Assembly: GCA_035938215.1 (NCBI GenBank)
Contig: DASZHC010000091.1
Coordinates: 1 to 16,748, forward strand
Reading direction: 5' to 3'
Source: DASZHC01 sp035938215
GTDB lineage: Bacteria; Verrucomicrobiota; Verrucomicrobiia; Chthoniobacterales; JAFAMB01
DNA: 16,748 nt
Translations under genes and position numbers: made by a program
Part shown: positions 1-7,525 of the stretch, piece by piece
How positions within the stretch are numbered: position 1 is the stretch's first letter
How the letters are laid out: each line of letters begins with the position of its first letter
The notes under the pieces: generated by a model
The model's input: the letters and a program-made list of their open reading frames with translations, nothing else
Told to the model about the DNA's origin: nothing
Databases searched by the model: none

Positions 1-166
1 CAAGAGGCAAAAATGGGGCGGGATGGGCGCTTCGCTCGCGCCTTGAAAAACAGCCAACTGACCTGCGGCGACATCACTAATTATATGCGAGACGGTGCAC
101 TATGATTAATGCATGGATAGGAAAAAACTTGACGGTATCCCTCCTACTTATGACTCGACGCACTAG
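1..166 (+). repeat. Right half of a dispersed inverted-repeat element (copy A, carrying an internal insertion)
   Basis: Bases 11-24 (AAAAATGGGGCGGG), 38-64 (core CGCGCCTTGAAAA then CAGCCAACTGACC) and 133-166 (core CCTCCTACTTATGACTCG then CACTAG) match, in the same order, the right half of the large element at 11049-11427. Relative to that copy there is about 64 bp extra at roughly 70-132. Similarity stops after CACTAG in both copies, which fixes the right boundary near 166. The left half would lie upstream of the window. No transposase is visible. It is probably a non-autonomous mobile or REP/MITE-like element; the class is inferred. Confidence 0.7.
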
Positions 167-812
167 ACATCTAAATTCGAATTCGGGCCCCGGTGGCTCA
201 CGCCGGCGAAACCCGGGTCTTTGCTTTAAATGGTTTGGCAGCCTGTGCTCGCCGGCGATCAGTTTGGCTTTCGCTGCGGTACTGACAGGCTCTGCGCGAG
301 CCCACGATCACGGTGGGGGTGGCGGCGACCAAAGTCACCAGCAATCGTTTCATCGGCATGACTATGATCACCACTACTATTATCGCGATCCGTTCTGGGG
401 ATCCTGGTATCCGGGCTACTCGGGAGTCTACGACTCGGACTATTGGTACACTCCAACTCCAGAGCAAAGGGCTGCAGCGGAGAAGCAAGTGCAGGCCTAT
501 CTCGCTGCTGTCAAGAAGGGTCGCAAGCGTCCCGCATCTCATCGGTACGTTGCTGTTCAAACGCTTCGCCCAACAAAGAAGCAGCTCCAGGATTATGCCA
601 ACAAACGCGTGGCTGCGAGATCAGCGGCAACTAACGGCGACACTCAGCTCTCGGACCGGTGGGTTGAACCCGGTCAACTGCGATGCATGATGGTTTTCGA
701 CACTCAATCGAAGCAGTTTGTTGGTTCCGGCTGCTATGTTGTCGCGTCTACGCCGCCTGTCGGAACAGCGGCAAAGTTTGAAACATTCACGGCTGAATTT
801 GTCGGAAGCTGA
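150..812 (+). CDS. Secreted His/Tyr-rich protein of unknown function
   Basis: From the ATG at 150 this encodes 220 aa; the frame is open back to an ATG at 102 (236 aa). Counting from 102, residues 45-67 form a hydrophobic signal segment ending SARA, so cleavage before HDHGG is likely and the mature protein is exported. Next come a Gly/His/Tyr-rich stretch (residues 68-115; HDHGGGGG, HRHDYDHHYYY), which could bind metal ions, a basic helical part (120-175), and a C-terminal domain with Cys195 and Cys211 that could form a disulfide. I do not recognise a named family. The start is uncertain: both candidate ATGs lie inside the repeat at 1-166, no other in-frame ATG precedes the signal peptide, and neither has a strong ribosome binding site. 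The repeat may have supplied or replaced the original 5' end. Metal binding is inferred from composition only. Confidence 0.65.
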   Translation: MTRRTRHLNSNSGPGGSRRRNPGLCFKWFGSLCSPAISLAFAAVLTGSARAHDHGGGGGDQSHQQSFHRHDYDHHYYYRDPFWGSWYPGYSGVYDSDYWYTPTPEQRAAAEKQVQAYLAAVKKGRKRPASHRYVAVQTLRPTKKQLQDYANKRVAARSAATNGDTQLSDRWVEPGQLRCMMVFDTQSKQFVGSGCYVVASTPPVGTAAKFETFTAEFVGS

Positions 813-866
813 GACGGGCATGTTTCCCGGCTGGAGGGGAATGGAGGGATAGCCGTTGTCCATGTT

Positions 867-1460
867 ATGGCCATGAAAATGATGTGTGCTCGTTTAATCG
901 TATACTTGCTCCTGTGCATCTTTGGCGACTTGGTTGCGGCAGAAACCGCTCCAACCCCCTCCGGCGTTCTGACTTTCAATATCGATCCTGCGAAGAGCAC
1001 CGTTCAATTTACCCTCGGAGCGGTTTTGCACACTGTGCATGGAACCTTCAGGATAAAGAGCGGCGCGGTGCGCTTCGATCCGAACTCGGGCAAAGCGAGC
1101 GGCCAGATTTCCGTCGACGTGCGGAGTGGAAACACGGGAGAAGGAACGCGTGATCGCCAGATGCATGCAAACGTTTTGGAGTCCGAACGATTCCCAGACG
1201 CGGTTTTTTCACCCGATCGAATCAATGGCCGATTGGCCTCGAACGGCGCATCGGATGTAGACGTACATGGAATGCTGCGAATTCATGGTCGAGATCATGA
1301 GATGACCATCCCAGTTCGCGTGCAGATGCAAAACGCTTCTGTGACTGCCCGGGCGAAGTTTACGGTTCCCTATGTCTCGTGGGGGATGAGAGACCCCAGC
1401 ACTTTTGTTCTTCAGGTCGCCAAATCGGTGGACGTTGATGTGACGTTGGAAGGACGATAG
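867..1460 (+). CDS. YceI-family periplasmic protein
   Basis: 197 aa. An N-terminal hydrophobic stretch (about residues 7-24, ending LVAA) is a signal peptide. The rest matches the YceI pattern: an opening FNIDPAKSTVQF, a central G-T-R-D-R-Q-M-H and LESERFPDAVFS block, HGMLRIHGRDHEMTIPV, and a final VSWGMRDPS strand. YceI proteins are single-domain lipocalin-like beta barrels of about 190 aa that bind polyisoprenoid or other lipophilic molecules in the periplasm, so the length fits a complete gene. In-frame ATGs at 867, 873, 879 and 882 make the exact start uncertain; a GGAGGG at 843-848 is rather far upstream. It lies 54 bp after the His-rich gene on the same strand and may be cotranscribed with it. 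The physiological ligand cannot be read from the sequence. Confidence 0.9.
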   Translation: MAMKMMCARLIVYLLLCIFGDLVAAETAPTPSGVLTFNIDPAKSTVQFTLGAVLHTVHGTFRIKSGAVRFDPNSGKASGQISVDVRSGNTGEGTRDRQMHANVLESERFPDAVFSPDRINGRLASNGASDVDVHGMLRIHGRDHEMTIPVRVQMQNASVTARAKFTVPYVSWGMRDPSTFVLQVAKSVDVDVTLEGR

Positions 1461-1683
1461 ACGAGAACCGCAAATTCCGCAATGTAGCCAAGGACGAGCC
1501 TTTTGTGAAGCGCCTCCCTGCACGGCAACTAATCAGCCTTCGAAATCCAAACTACGCTAATGGATGGAATCCATCGATTGATTTTGCCGGAAACCCAGAC
1601 AGGAGGTTACTCATCTACTTTTGCCCAAACAGAAGGATCGGAAGAGGTTCTGAACAGAAGAAAACGAAGGCAACAGAGAACCG

Positions 1684-1706
1684 GTCACACAAGCCGTTAG
1701 TGTGAC
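1684..1706. terminator. Stem-loop between convergent genes, possible terminator
   Basis: GTCACAC (1684-1690) and GTGTGAC (1700-1706) form a perfect 7-bp stem with a 9-nt loop. It lies in the 288-bp gap between the convergent yceI-like gene and the LTXXQ gene (1461-1748), which otherwise shows no convincing gene. There is no clear T-run on either side, so intrinsic termination is uncertain. Confidence 0.3.
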
Positions 1707-1748
1707 GCTGGCCGACTGAAACCAAATGGTGACCAGAGCCAAATTCGC

Positions 1749-2219
1749 TTAAGGATTGGCTTGGTTCAGTTTATTAATCCGCTCCTGTATCCGAGCGGTG
1801 CGCTCAGCCTGAAAGTTCTGCCAAGTGGTAACCTGGTCTCCTGCCAGGATGCTCGCGATATACTGCTCCTGTTTGACGCGAAGAGCCATAAGATTTGCTT
1901 CTGCGGCAGCCAGTTCAGAAGCGGTAGGCTGCGTTGCTGGGTTGCTCCTGATTGCTGCTAACAGTGCTTGTCTGGCCGAGAGATAGCTAGCCAGAGCCGA
2001 GCGAAACGCCGCCTTGTTCTTCGTCCTGTACTGTTTGATGTCCTGCTTTTGGGTGTCTGTCAAATTGAGCTTCCTCCAGATCCACGCATGATGATGCCGC
2101 CAGTGACCATGTTCGCCGTAGCTCGGATTTGGTGAAGTGGCCGGCTCAGAAGTCTCCGCTTGCAACGAAGTGCACGCGGCAATCGCCATTAGAGGGGCGA
2201 CAAAATATTTGGGTCTCAT
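1749..2219 (-). CDS. LTXXQ-motif (Spy/CpxP-like) periplasmic protein
   Basis: 156 aa from ATG at 2219; a TTG three codons upstream (2228) is possible but less likely. The signal peptide (about residues 1-21, MRPKYFVAPL then ACTSLQA) is followed by a His-rich linker (HGHWRHHHAWIW) and an all-helical body. The helix starting KLNLTDTQKQDIKQY contains the LTxxQ signature of the CpxP/Spy/ZraP group, small periplasmic chaperones or metal-linked stress proteins. Many Ala, Gln and Glu residues in 70-150 fit the cradle-like antiparallel helices of that group. A histidine cluster just before the LTxxQ helix would suit metal sensing or buffering, which is inference. No clear Shine-Dalgarno sequence precedes the ATG. 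It lies downstream of the 105-aa gene on the same strand, 73 bp away. Confidence 0.7.
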   Translation of the reverse strand: MRPKYFVAPLMAIAACTSLQAETSEPATSPNPSYGEHGHWRHHHAWIWRKLNLTDTQKQDIKQYRTKNKAAFRSALASYLSARQALLAAIRSNPATQPTASELAAAEANLMALRVKQEQYIASILAGDQVTTWQNFQAERTARIQERINKLNQANP

Positions 2220-2292
2220 ATAAAACAAAAGACGTCGCTCTGTCAGCTTGGTTACGGTCCGTCCCTGCTCGATAAAAACGCAAATCCCATTT

Positions 2293-2610
2293 TCATTTCA
2301 AGTCCTGGACTACTTCGTAAATCTTTCCATCCGCGCAAGAGTAGATGACTCTTTTGGCCATTTTGTCGAATTTCTCGGGCTCAATCTCTCCTGGAGTTCT
2401 GAAGTTGATCAAGACCTCGGAGACCGATTCACGCAGTCCACGATGCAGCAGGTCCTTGGCGACCCTCAGCAGGTCGGCGTTGCTTCGCTGAGCGCCGGTC
2501 GCGGCAATCTTGGGTATTTCCAAGACGAAGCGGAAGTCGCTTGGCGGATGTGAAAACGTCACGCTGAGCGGATAAACACCGCGATAATCAAAATAAACGG
2601 ATCGACCCAT
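2293..2610 (-). CDS. Conserved-looking hypothetical protein (105 aa)
   Basis: Starts at ATG 2610 and ends at 2293. The product (MGRSVYFDYRGVYPLSV to YEVVQDLK) has no signal peptide or membrane segment and looks like a small soluble alpha/beta protein: beta-prone ends (VYFDYRG; VIYSCADGKIYEVV) flank a helical middle (SNADLLRVAKDLLHRGL). Composition is natural, unlike the opposite-strand reading. I do not recognise the family. It lies between sdhB and the LTXXQ gene, all on the - strand, about 200 bp after the sdhB stop, so read-through from sdh is possible but not shown. Confidence 0.5.
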   Translation of the reverse strand: MGRSVYFDYRGVYPLSVTFSHPPSDFRFVLEIPKIAATGAQRSNADLLRVAKDLLHRGLRESVSEVLINFRTPGEIEPEKFDKMAKRVIYSCADGKIYEVVQDLK

Positions 2611-2640
2611 TACAAGTGCACAAAATTTAAGCCACCAGGA

Positions 2641-2754
2641 TCAAATTCGCCGGACGTGCTCAGCTTTTAGAACAACTTCAGCCCGTTCCATACCAGCCGC
2701 AGTCAAAGTAACGATGTCTCGGCCTGGCGAGTAAGAACTCAGCGCTTTAGCCAT
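2641..2754 (-). CDS. Possible small ORF (37 aa) downstream of sdhB
   Basis: ATG at 2754, TGA at 2643-2641, in the gap between sdhB and the 105-aa gene. The peptide begins MAKALSSYSPGRDIVTL and ends in a charged helix-like tail (KAEHVRRI). Its codons resemble those of the neighbours, but at this length chance cannot be excluded. The frame stays open upstream into the end of sdhB without another ATG, so it could also be the tail of a decayed gene. No family recognised. Confidence 0.2.
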   Translation of the reverse strand: MAKALSSYSPGRDIVTLTAAGMERAEVVLKAEHVRRI

Positions 2755-2784
2755 TTCTTCCGAGCCGCTTCCTGAGCCTGATTT

Positions 2785-2804
2785 CGCGAGCGCTTTGGCT
2801 CGCG
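2785..2804 (-). terminator. GC-rich hairpin 11 bp after the sdhB stop
   Basis: CGCGAGC (2785-2791) and GCTCGCG (2798-2804) form a perfect 7-bp stem with a 6-nt loop, just downstream of the - strand sdhCAB operon. No T-run follows, so it could be a weak terminator, a pause site or a 3'-end stabiliser. Confidence 0.35.
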
Positions 2805-2815
2805 GAATTTCCAGG

Positions 2816-3571
2816 CTAAACGGTAACCTCCTCCCTGGTGACCGCGACGGCGTAATCGCGATTCAGCCTGGAAATAAACGTTGCGCTTACCTCAGCCGGA
2901 CACACCGCTTCGCATTCGTAGTGGTTTCTGCAATTTCCGAACCCGAGCTCATCCATTTTCCGGACCATTGCGATAACTCGCTTATGCCGTTCCGCCTGGC
3001 CCTGAGGCAGGAGTCCAAGATGCGAAACCTTGGCAGCGACAAAAAGCATGGCGGAAGAGTTCGGGCAAGCCGCGACGCAGGCACCACAGCCGATGCAGGC
3101 GGCTGCCTCCATCGAAAGATCTGCGTCATGCTTCGGTATCGGCAACGAGTTGGCTTCGGGTGCCGAACCGGCTCGAGCCGAGATATATCCACCGGCTTCG
3201 ATGATGTGATCAAAAGCGCTGCGGTCCACGGCAAGGTCCTTAATTACCGGGAAAGCCCTCGCCCTGAACGGTTCAATCCAGATCGTGTCCCCGCTTTTGA
3301 ACCGGCGCATGTAAAGCTGGCATGTCGTCTTTGCCTTGCCGGGCCCATGAGGAATGCCGTTGATGACAAGGGAACACATCCCGCAAATCCCTTCCCGGCA
3401 ATCCGAGTCGAACGCAATCGGCTCCTCGTTACGAGCGATCAATCCTTCGTTCACGATATCCAGCATCTCCAGAAAAGATGCTTCTTCCGGAATGTCATCG
3501 GCCTTGTAATCGGCGAACGAGCCGGCCGTTTTGGAGTTCTTCTGGCGCCAGACTTTCAGCGCAAAGTTCAT
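2816..3571 (-). CDS. sdhB: Succinate dehydrogenase iron-sulfur subunit
   Basis: 251 aa. SdhB passes electrons from the flavin of SdhA to quinone through three Fe-S clusters on the cytoplasmic side of the inner membrane. The cluster ligands are all visible: [2Fe-2S] Cys58, Cys63, Cys66 (CREGICGMC) and Cys84; [4Fe-4S] Cys159, Cys162, Cys165 and Cys224; [3Fe-4S] Cys169, Cys214 and Cys220. Spacings match E. coli SdhB (for example 10 residues from Cys214 to Cys224). Length is normal for the B-type (non-classical) enzyme family. The start overlaps the sdhA stop by 4 nt (ATGA). A strong AAAGGAG (3584-3578) lies 6 nt upstream, inside the end of sdhA, supporting this start. It is the last gene of sdhC-sdhA-sdhB. 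A fumarate reductase role cannot be excluded by sequence alone. Confidence 0.96.
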   Translation of the reverse strand: MNFALKVWRQKNSKTAGSFADYKADDIPEEASFLEMLDIVNEGLIARNEEPIAFDSDCREGICGMCSLVINGIPHGPGKAKTTCQLYMRRFKSGDTIWIEPFRARAFPVIKDLAVDRSAFDHIIEAGGYISARAGSAPEANSLPIPKHDADLSMEAAACIGCGACVAACPNSSAMLFVAAKVSHLGLLPQGQAERHKRVIAMVRKMDELGFGNCRNHYECEAVCPAEVSATFISRLNRDYAVAVTREEVTV

Positions 3572-5487
3572 TTGTAGCTCCTTTGAGCAAGTTTCACATT
3601 CTCAAATATCAACGGCTCCACATCGCGGGTCGGTCGCTGATCCACGCCATTGAATCGCCAGGCCGCAACATGACAAAATTCATCATCATTACGAAGTGCC
3701 TCCCCATCTTCGGTCTGGTGCTCAACGCGGAAATGGCCTCCACACGATTCATTGCGTTCATACGCATCGAGACACATCAATTCGGCGAACTCGAGGAAAT
3801 CAGCAACCCGTCCGGCATGCTCCAAAGACTGGCAGAAATCCTGGCTGTCCCCAAGGACGTTGACGTTTTGCCAAAACTCTTCGCGGATCGCGGGAATTTG
3901 TTGCAATGCCTCTTGCAGACCGGAAGCGGACCGCGCCATCCCACATTTGTTCCAGAGCAGCAGACCAAGTTCCCGGTGGAAAGTCGTTACAGTTTTCTTG
4001 CCCTTGATTGACAGAAGCTTAGCGATGCGATTACGAACCTCCTGTTCGGCAGCTTTGAATTCGGGACGATCCGGAGAGATCTTTTTGCCCGTCTGCGTGG
4101 CAAGATAGTTGCCGATCGTGTACGGGATCACGAAGTAACCGTCCGCAAGCCCCTGCATAAGCGCGCTCGCGCCAAGACGATTTGCGCCGTGGTCGGAGAA
4201 ATTAGCTTCGCCCAGGACGTGCAACCCCGGGATAGTACTCATCAAGTTATAGTCAACCCAGAGACCGCCCATGGTGTAATGCACCGCCGGGTAGATCCGC
4301 ATCGGGCCTTTGTAAGCGTCCTCCGCGGTGATGTTGTGGTACATGTCGAAGAGATTGCCGTACCGCTCGCGGATAGTCTCTTCGCCGAGTCGTTTGATGG
4401 CGTTCGTAAAATCGAGATAAACCCCGAGTCCCCCGGGGCCCACACCCCGGCCTTCGTCGCAAACCTCCTTGGCACTGCGTGAGGCGATATCGCGCGGAGC
4501 AAGATTCCCGAAGCTTGGATATTTGCGCTCGAGATAATAATCCCTTTCTTCTTCCGGAATTTGCTGAGGAGGCCGCGTGTCGCCCTTCTTTTTTGGAACC
4601 CATACCCGCCCGTCATTGCGCAGTGACTCCGACATCAGTGTCAACTTTGACTGGTACGAGCCGGCGAGCGGAATACAGGTGGGATGAATCTGCGTATAGC
4701 AGGGATTGGCAAACAGAGCGCCCCGCTTGTAAGCGCGATAAGTCGCCGACACGTTGCATCCTCGGGCATTCGTCGACAGGTAAAAAACATTGCCGTATCC
4801 ACCAGTCGCCAGAATCACCGTATCTCCGGAATGCGAAGCGATCTGACCTGTAACCAAGTCGCGAACGACTATGCCTTTGGCATGGCCATCGACCAGGACT
4901 AGATCGAGCATTTCCGTACGGGGAAACATTTTCACTCCGCCGAGGGCGACCTGACGCGCCAATGCCTGGTAGGCTCCCAGCAACAGTTGCTGCCCGGTTT
5001 GGCCTCGGGCATAAAATGTCCTTGAGACCTGGGTTCCCCCGAATGACCGGTTGGCGAGCAGTCCGCCATATTCACGAGCAAAAGGGACGCCTTGGGCGAC
5101 GCATTGATCAATGATAACCCTGCTGACTTCCGCCAGGCGGTAGACGTTCGCTTCCCGGGACCGAAAATCTCCGCCTTTAATGGTATCGTAAAAAAGACGG
5201 AAAACGCTGTCCCCGTCGTTCTGATAATTTTTCGCCGCATTGATGCCTCCCTGTGCGGCAATGCTATGTGCGCGGCGCGGCGAGTCCTGAAAACAAAAGC
5301 ATTTAACGTTGTAGCCGAGTTCTGCGAGTGTCGCAGCCGCGGATCCGCCTGCGAGCCCACTTCCCACGACGATGATCTCAAACTTTCGTTTGTTATTGGG
5401 ACTGACCAGCCTTGACTCGATACGATGTTTTTCCCACTTCTTCTCCAGTGGTCCGGAAGGAATTCTTGAATCGAGTGTTGTTGTCAT
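3568..5487 (-). CDS. sdhA: Succinate dehydrogenase flavoprotein subunit
   Basis: 639 aa from the ATG at 5487. This start overlaps the sdhC stop by 4 nt (ATGA) and is preferred over an in-frame upstream start at 5556 that would run 70 bp into sdhC. SdhA oxidises succinate to fumarate using covalently bound FAD. Visible elements are the dinucleotide fold GSGLAGGSA (42-50), His74 in RRAHSIAAQGG (the expected covalent FAD attachment histidine), the substrate-site region QIHPT (266-270), the arginine of PRDIASR (about 332-336), VHYTMGG (402-408), and GEAN/GANRLGASAL (427-443) at the C-terminal part of the FAD domain. Length matches the long SdhA type paired with a single 5-helix cytochrome b, as in Bacteroidota, Verrucomicrobiota and epsilon-type fumarate reductases. 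No broken motif is seen. Confidence 0.96.
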   Translation of the reverse strand: MTTTLDSRIPSGPLEKKWEKHRIESRLVSPNNKRKFEIIVVGSGLAGGSAAATLAELGYNVKCFCFQDSPRRAHSIAAQGGINAAKNYQNDGDSVFRLFYDTIKGGDFRSREANVYRLAEVSRVIIDQCVAQGVPFAREYGGLLANRSFGGTQVSRTFYARGQTGQQLLLGAYQALARQVALGGVKMFPRTEMLDLVLVDGHAKGIVVRDLVTGQIASHSGDTVILATGGYGNVFYLSTNARGCNVSATYRAYKRGALFANPCYTQIHPTCIPLAGSYQSKLTLMSESLRNDGRVWVPKKKGDTRPPQQIPEEERDYYLERKYPSFGNLAPRDIASRSAKEVCDEGRGVGPGGLGVYLDFTNAIKRLGEETIRERYGNLFDMYHNITAEDAYKGPMRIYPAVHYTMGGLWVDYNLMSTIPGLHVLGEANFSDHGANRLGASALMQGLADGYFVIPYTIGNYLATQTGKKISPDRPEFKAAEQEVRNRIAKLLSIKGKKTVTTFHRELGLLLWNKCGMARSASGLQEALQQIPAIREEFWQNVNVLGDSQDFCQSLEHAGRVADFLEFAELMCLDAYERNESCGGHFRVEHQTEDGEALRNDDEFCHVAAWRFNGVDQRPTRDVEPLIFENVKLAQRSYK

Positions 5488-6215
5488 AGGCCCTGTTTGA
5501 TAAAGCCGAGAAGGACGGAGAGCGGGATCACGGCATAGCCCGCAAATACCAGCCACGCCAGAATGAAACCTCCCTTCGATATCGATTCGGACAATTTACG
5601 GTTATTCACTCCCAGCGTTTGGGTGACGCTCGCGATCCCGTGGCTGAGATGACCGGCAAGAAAAAAGACGCCAAGTACATAGAAAAGGGAAATCAGCGGC
5701 TTCCTAAAGCTGAGGATCAGCATTCGGTAGACGTCGTGACGTCCGAGCGAATCGTGAAGCTCGCGGTATTGCGGATGCGTAACCTCAAGCGTGAAATGCA
5801 GAATGTGGTAAACCACGAAACACAAAACGAACAACCCGGTTACCACCATCGTTCGAGATGCGAGCGTTGATCTCTGGTATCCCGGCACGGCATATTTGGC
5901 AGTCTTGGCGACTCGATTCTCCTGCGCCAGTTGAAGCGTTGCCACGACGTGTGTCACCAACGCGACGACAAGGATGATGCGCGCAGCCCAGAGCAGGGGA
6001 CCAAGACCGTGTAGAAACTGGGAGTACGCATTGATTCGATCCTGCCCGAGAAAAATCTGCAGATTTCCGACGAGATGCCCAAGCACGTAGAGGACCCAGA
6101 TAAGCCCTGTAATACCTACGATGATTTTCTTGCCAATCGACGACTGATAGAAAGCAACGAAGGGATTTTTGGACAACTTCCTTTGGGGAGCCGGGGAAAA
6201 GGTCGCGACCGACAT
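5484..6215 (-). CDS. sdhC: Succinate dehydrogenase cytochrome b subunit, B-type (5 helices, di-heme)
   Basis: 243 aa integral membrane protein anchoring SdhAB and reducing quinone. Five hydrophobic segments are visible at about 31-52, 73-97, 121-143, 168-190 and 215-238, the count for type-B enzymes with one large membrane subunit and no SdhD. Candidate heme ligands are His47 (LGHLVGN), His89 (VTHVVA), His137 (VYHILH) and His189 (AGHLSHG). The 42-residue spacing between the first two matches B. subtilis SdhC; His140 and His192 are alternatives. It is the first gene of the operon and overlaps sdhA by 4 nt. No Shine-Dalgarno sequence precedes the ATG. A TTGACT lies about 28 nt upstream, so the transcript may be nearly leaderless (inference). 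The gene faces away from the amino acid transport locus. Confidence 0.93.
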   Translation of the reverse strand: MSVATFSPAPQRKLSKNPFVAFYQSSIGKKIIVGITGLIWVLYVLGHLVGNLQIFLGQDRINAYSQFLHGLGPLLWAARIILVVALVTHVVATLQLAQENRVAKTAKYAVPGYQRSTLASRTMVVTGLFVLCFVVYHILHFTLEVTHPQYRELHDSLGRHDVYRMLILSFRKPLISLFYVLGVFFLAGHLSHGIASVTQTLGVNNRKLSESISKGGFILAWLVFAGYAVIPLSVLLGFIKQGL

Positions 6216-6221
6216 ATTGCC

Positions 6222-6249
6222 AGACTATTAGTAAATCTAATGGAGTCAA
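6222..6249 (-). promoter_or_regulatory. Candidate sdhCAB promoter
   Basis: On the - strand TTGACT (6249-6244) is followed after 16 nt by TAGTCT (6227-6222), then 6 nt before the sdhC ATG. The -35 match is good and the -10 match weak (3 of 6). If used, the mRNA would start at or next to the start codon, consistent with the missing Shine-Dalgarno sequence. Confidence 0.25.
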
Positions 6250-6294
6250 TAGCCACCGTCCTCCATTGCATGCCGCATGTCACAAAGCGCGTTC

Positions 6295-6308
6295 TTGAAC
6301 CGGTTCAA
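6295..6308. promoter_or_regulatory. Perfect 14-bp palindrome in the sdh/liv divergent spacer, candidate operator
   Basis: TTGAACCGGTTCAA reads identically on both strands. It lies 79 bp from the sdhC start and 60 bp from the first livK-like start, where a dimeric regulator could act on one or both directions. A possible -10 TAATAT (6351-6356) lies between it and the livK-like gene. The regulator is unknown. Confidence 0.4.
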
Positions 6309-6368
6309 TCTCCCGCACAAATCCGCTCTTTTCTTTTGCAGGTCAGTTGTTAATATCCCGCCTTAACT

Positions 6369-7517
6369 ATGAAACGTCTGTCTTTCCTGGCCTTCTGCGC
6401 GGTCCTGGCTGTTGCCGGTTCGGCATTTGCACAAGAAACCATCAAAATCGGCGAGTTCGGCTCGCTAACCGGAGATAACGCCAGTTTCGGTACCTCGCAG
6501 AATAACGGGGTTCAAATGGCGGTCGAAGAAATAAACGCCGCCGGAGGGGTACTTGGCAAGAAGATCGACCTGACGGTCGAGGACAATATGACGAAGCAAG
6601 GCGAAACGACCACCATCGCGCGTAAATTGATTTCTCAGGATCATGTGGTCGCCATCATTGGAGAGGTCGCTTCCTCGAAGACCCTGGAAGCCGCGCCGAT
6701 CGCGCAAGCCGCCAAAATACCACTTATCGCCACGGCGGCGACTAATCCCAAGGTCACGCAAACAGGAGACTACGTTTTTCGGGTTTGTTTTACGGATGAT
6801 TTTCAGGCGGTCGTTATCGCTCGTTTCGTTCTGGAAAAGCTAAAGCAGAAGAACATAGCCTTCATGACGGATGTGAAACAGGACTATAGCGTTGGCCTGA
6901 CAAAGATCGCCAAGGATTACCTTGCGAAAAACGGCGGAAACATCGTCAAGGAACAAAGCTACAGCTCGGGGGACAAGGATTTCCGCGCCCAACTCACAGA
7001 CCTGAAGTCAGCAAACCCCGACGTTATAATTATTACCGGTTACTATCCGGAGGCATCGCTGATAGCCAAGCAGGCGAGGCAGTTTGGGATCAAAGCGACG
7101 CTGGTCGGGGGAGATGGATGGGATGGCTCCTCTTTGATTCCGGTGGGTGGTAAGGCGATCGAAGGGGCGTTCTTTTCGAATCACTTTTCTACTGAAGACA
7201 AGTCTCCGCTCGTTCAGGATTTCGTGAAGAAGTACAAGCAAAAGTACAACGCTGTTCCGGACGCTTTCGCGGCTCTCGGATACGATGCGACAAAGCTTTT
7301 GGCCGATGCCATCAAGAGGGCGGGCTCCACGGATTCCGACAAGATTCGAGCCGCGATTCAGGATACCGAAGGTTTTCCGGGTGTTTCGGGCAAGATCACG
7401 ATCGGCAAGGATCGAAATGCGGTAAAGTCGGCGGTCATTCTTACGATCAAGGATGGTGCTCTTAAATACGCAGAGACGATAGAGCCCAAACCTGCACTTG
7501 CATCAAGTGCTCAGTGA
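6369..7517 (+). CDS. livK: LivK-type amino acid ABC transporter binding protein, copy 1
   Basis: 382 aa. A periplasmic receptor that captures a substrate, most likely a branched-chain or other hydrophobic amino acid, and delivers it to LivHM. Signal peptide at residues 1-21 (cleavage AFA/QE), then the type I periplasmic binding fold starting IKIGEFGSLTG. Positions aligned with the E. coli LivJ ligand site are kept: Ser102 (ASSKT), Ala123/Thr125 (ATAATNP), Tyr225 (GYYPE) and Asp249 (GGDGW); Tyr to Asp is 24 residues, as in LivJ (Tyr202 to Glu226). Here the acid is Asp rather than Glu. Over a 100-residue central stretch (78-177) I counted 67 identities with copy 3. The C-terminal tail is about 10 residues longer than in the other copies. 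There is no evident Shine-Dalgarno sequence. It is the first gene of the locus, divergent from sdhC, and the 28-bp inverted repeat begins 9 nt after its stop. Confidence 0.9.
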   Translation: MKRLSFLAFCAVLAVAGSAFAQETIKIGEFGSLTGDNASFGTSQNNGVQMAVEEINAAGGVLGKKIDLTVEDNMTKQGETTTIARKLISQDHVVAIIGEVASSKTLEAAPIAQAAKIPLIATAATNPKVTQTGDYVFRVCFTDDFQAVVIARFVLEKLKQKNIAFMTDVKQDYSVGLTKIAKDYLAKNGGNIVKEQSYSSGDKDFRAQLTDLKSANPDVIIITGYYPEASLIAKQARQFGIKATLVGGDGWDGSSLIPVGGKAIEGAFFSNHFSTEDKSPLVQDFVKKYKQKYNAVPDAFAALGYDATKLLADAIKRAGSTDSDKIRAAIQDTEGFPGVSGKITIGKDRNAVKSAVILTIKDGALKYAETIEPKPALASSAQ

Positions 7518-7525
7518 AAAACGTT

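Noticed and set aside
179..190. Adjacent GAATTC and GGGCCC resembling a cloning polylinker
   Set aside because: The reading frame continues through it into a plausible signal peptide and no other vector sequence is seen; chance is the simpler explanation.
1505..1705. 66-codon open frame on + after the YceI gene
   Set aside because: No ribosome binding site, unnatural composition, and it runs over the stem-loop at 1684-1706.
2795..3577. 260-codon open frame on +
   Set aside because: It is antisense to sdhB, which carries all Fe-S cysteines; the + product has no domain and an unnatural composition.
5488..5556. Longer SdhA starting at 5556
   Set aside because: It would extend 23 codons into sdhC; the ATG at 5487 gives a standard 4-nt overlap and normal length.
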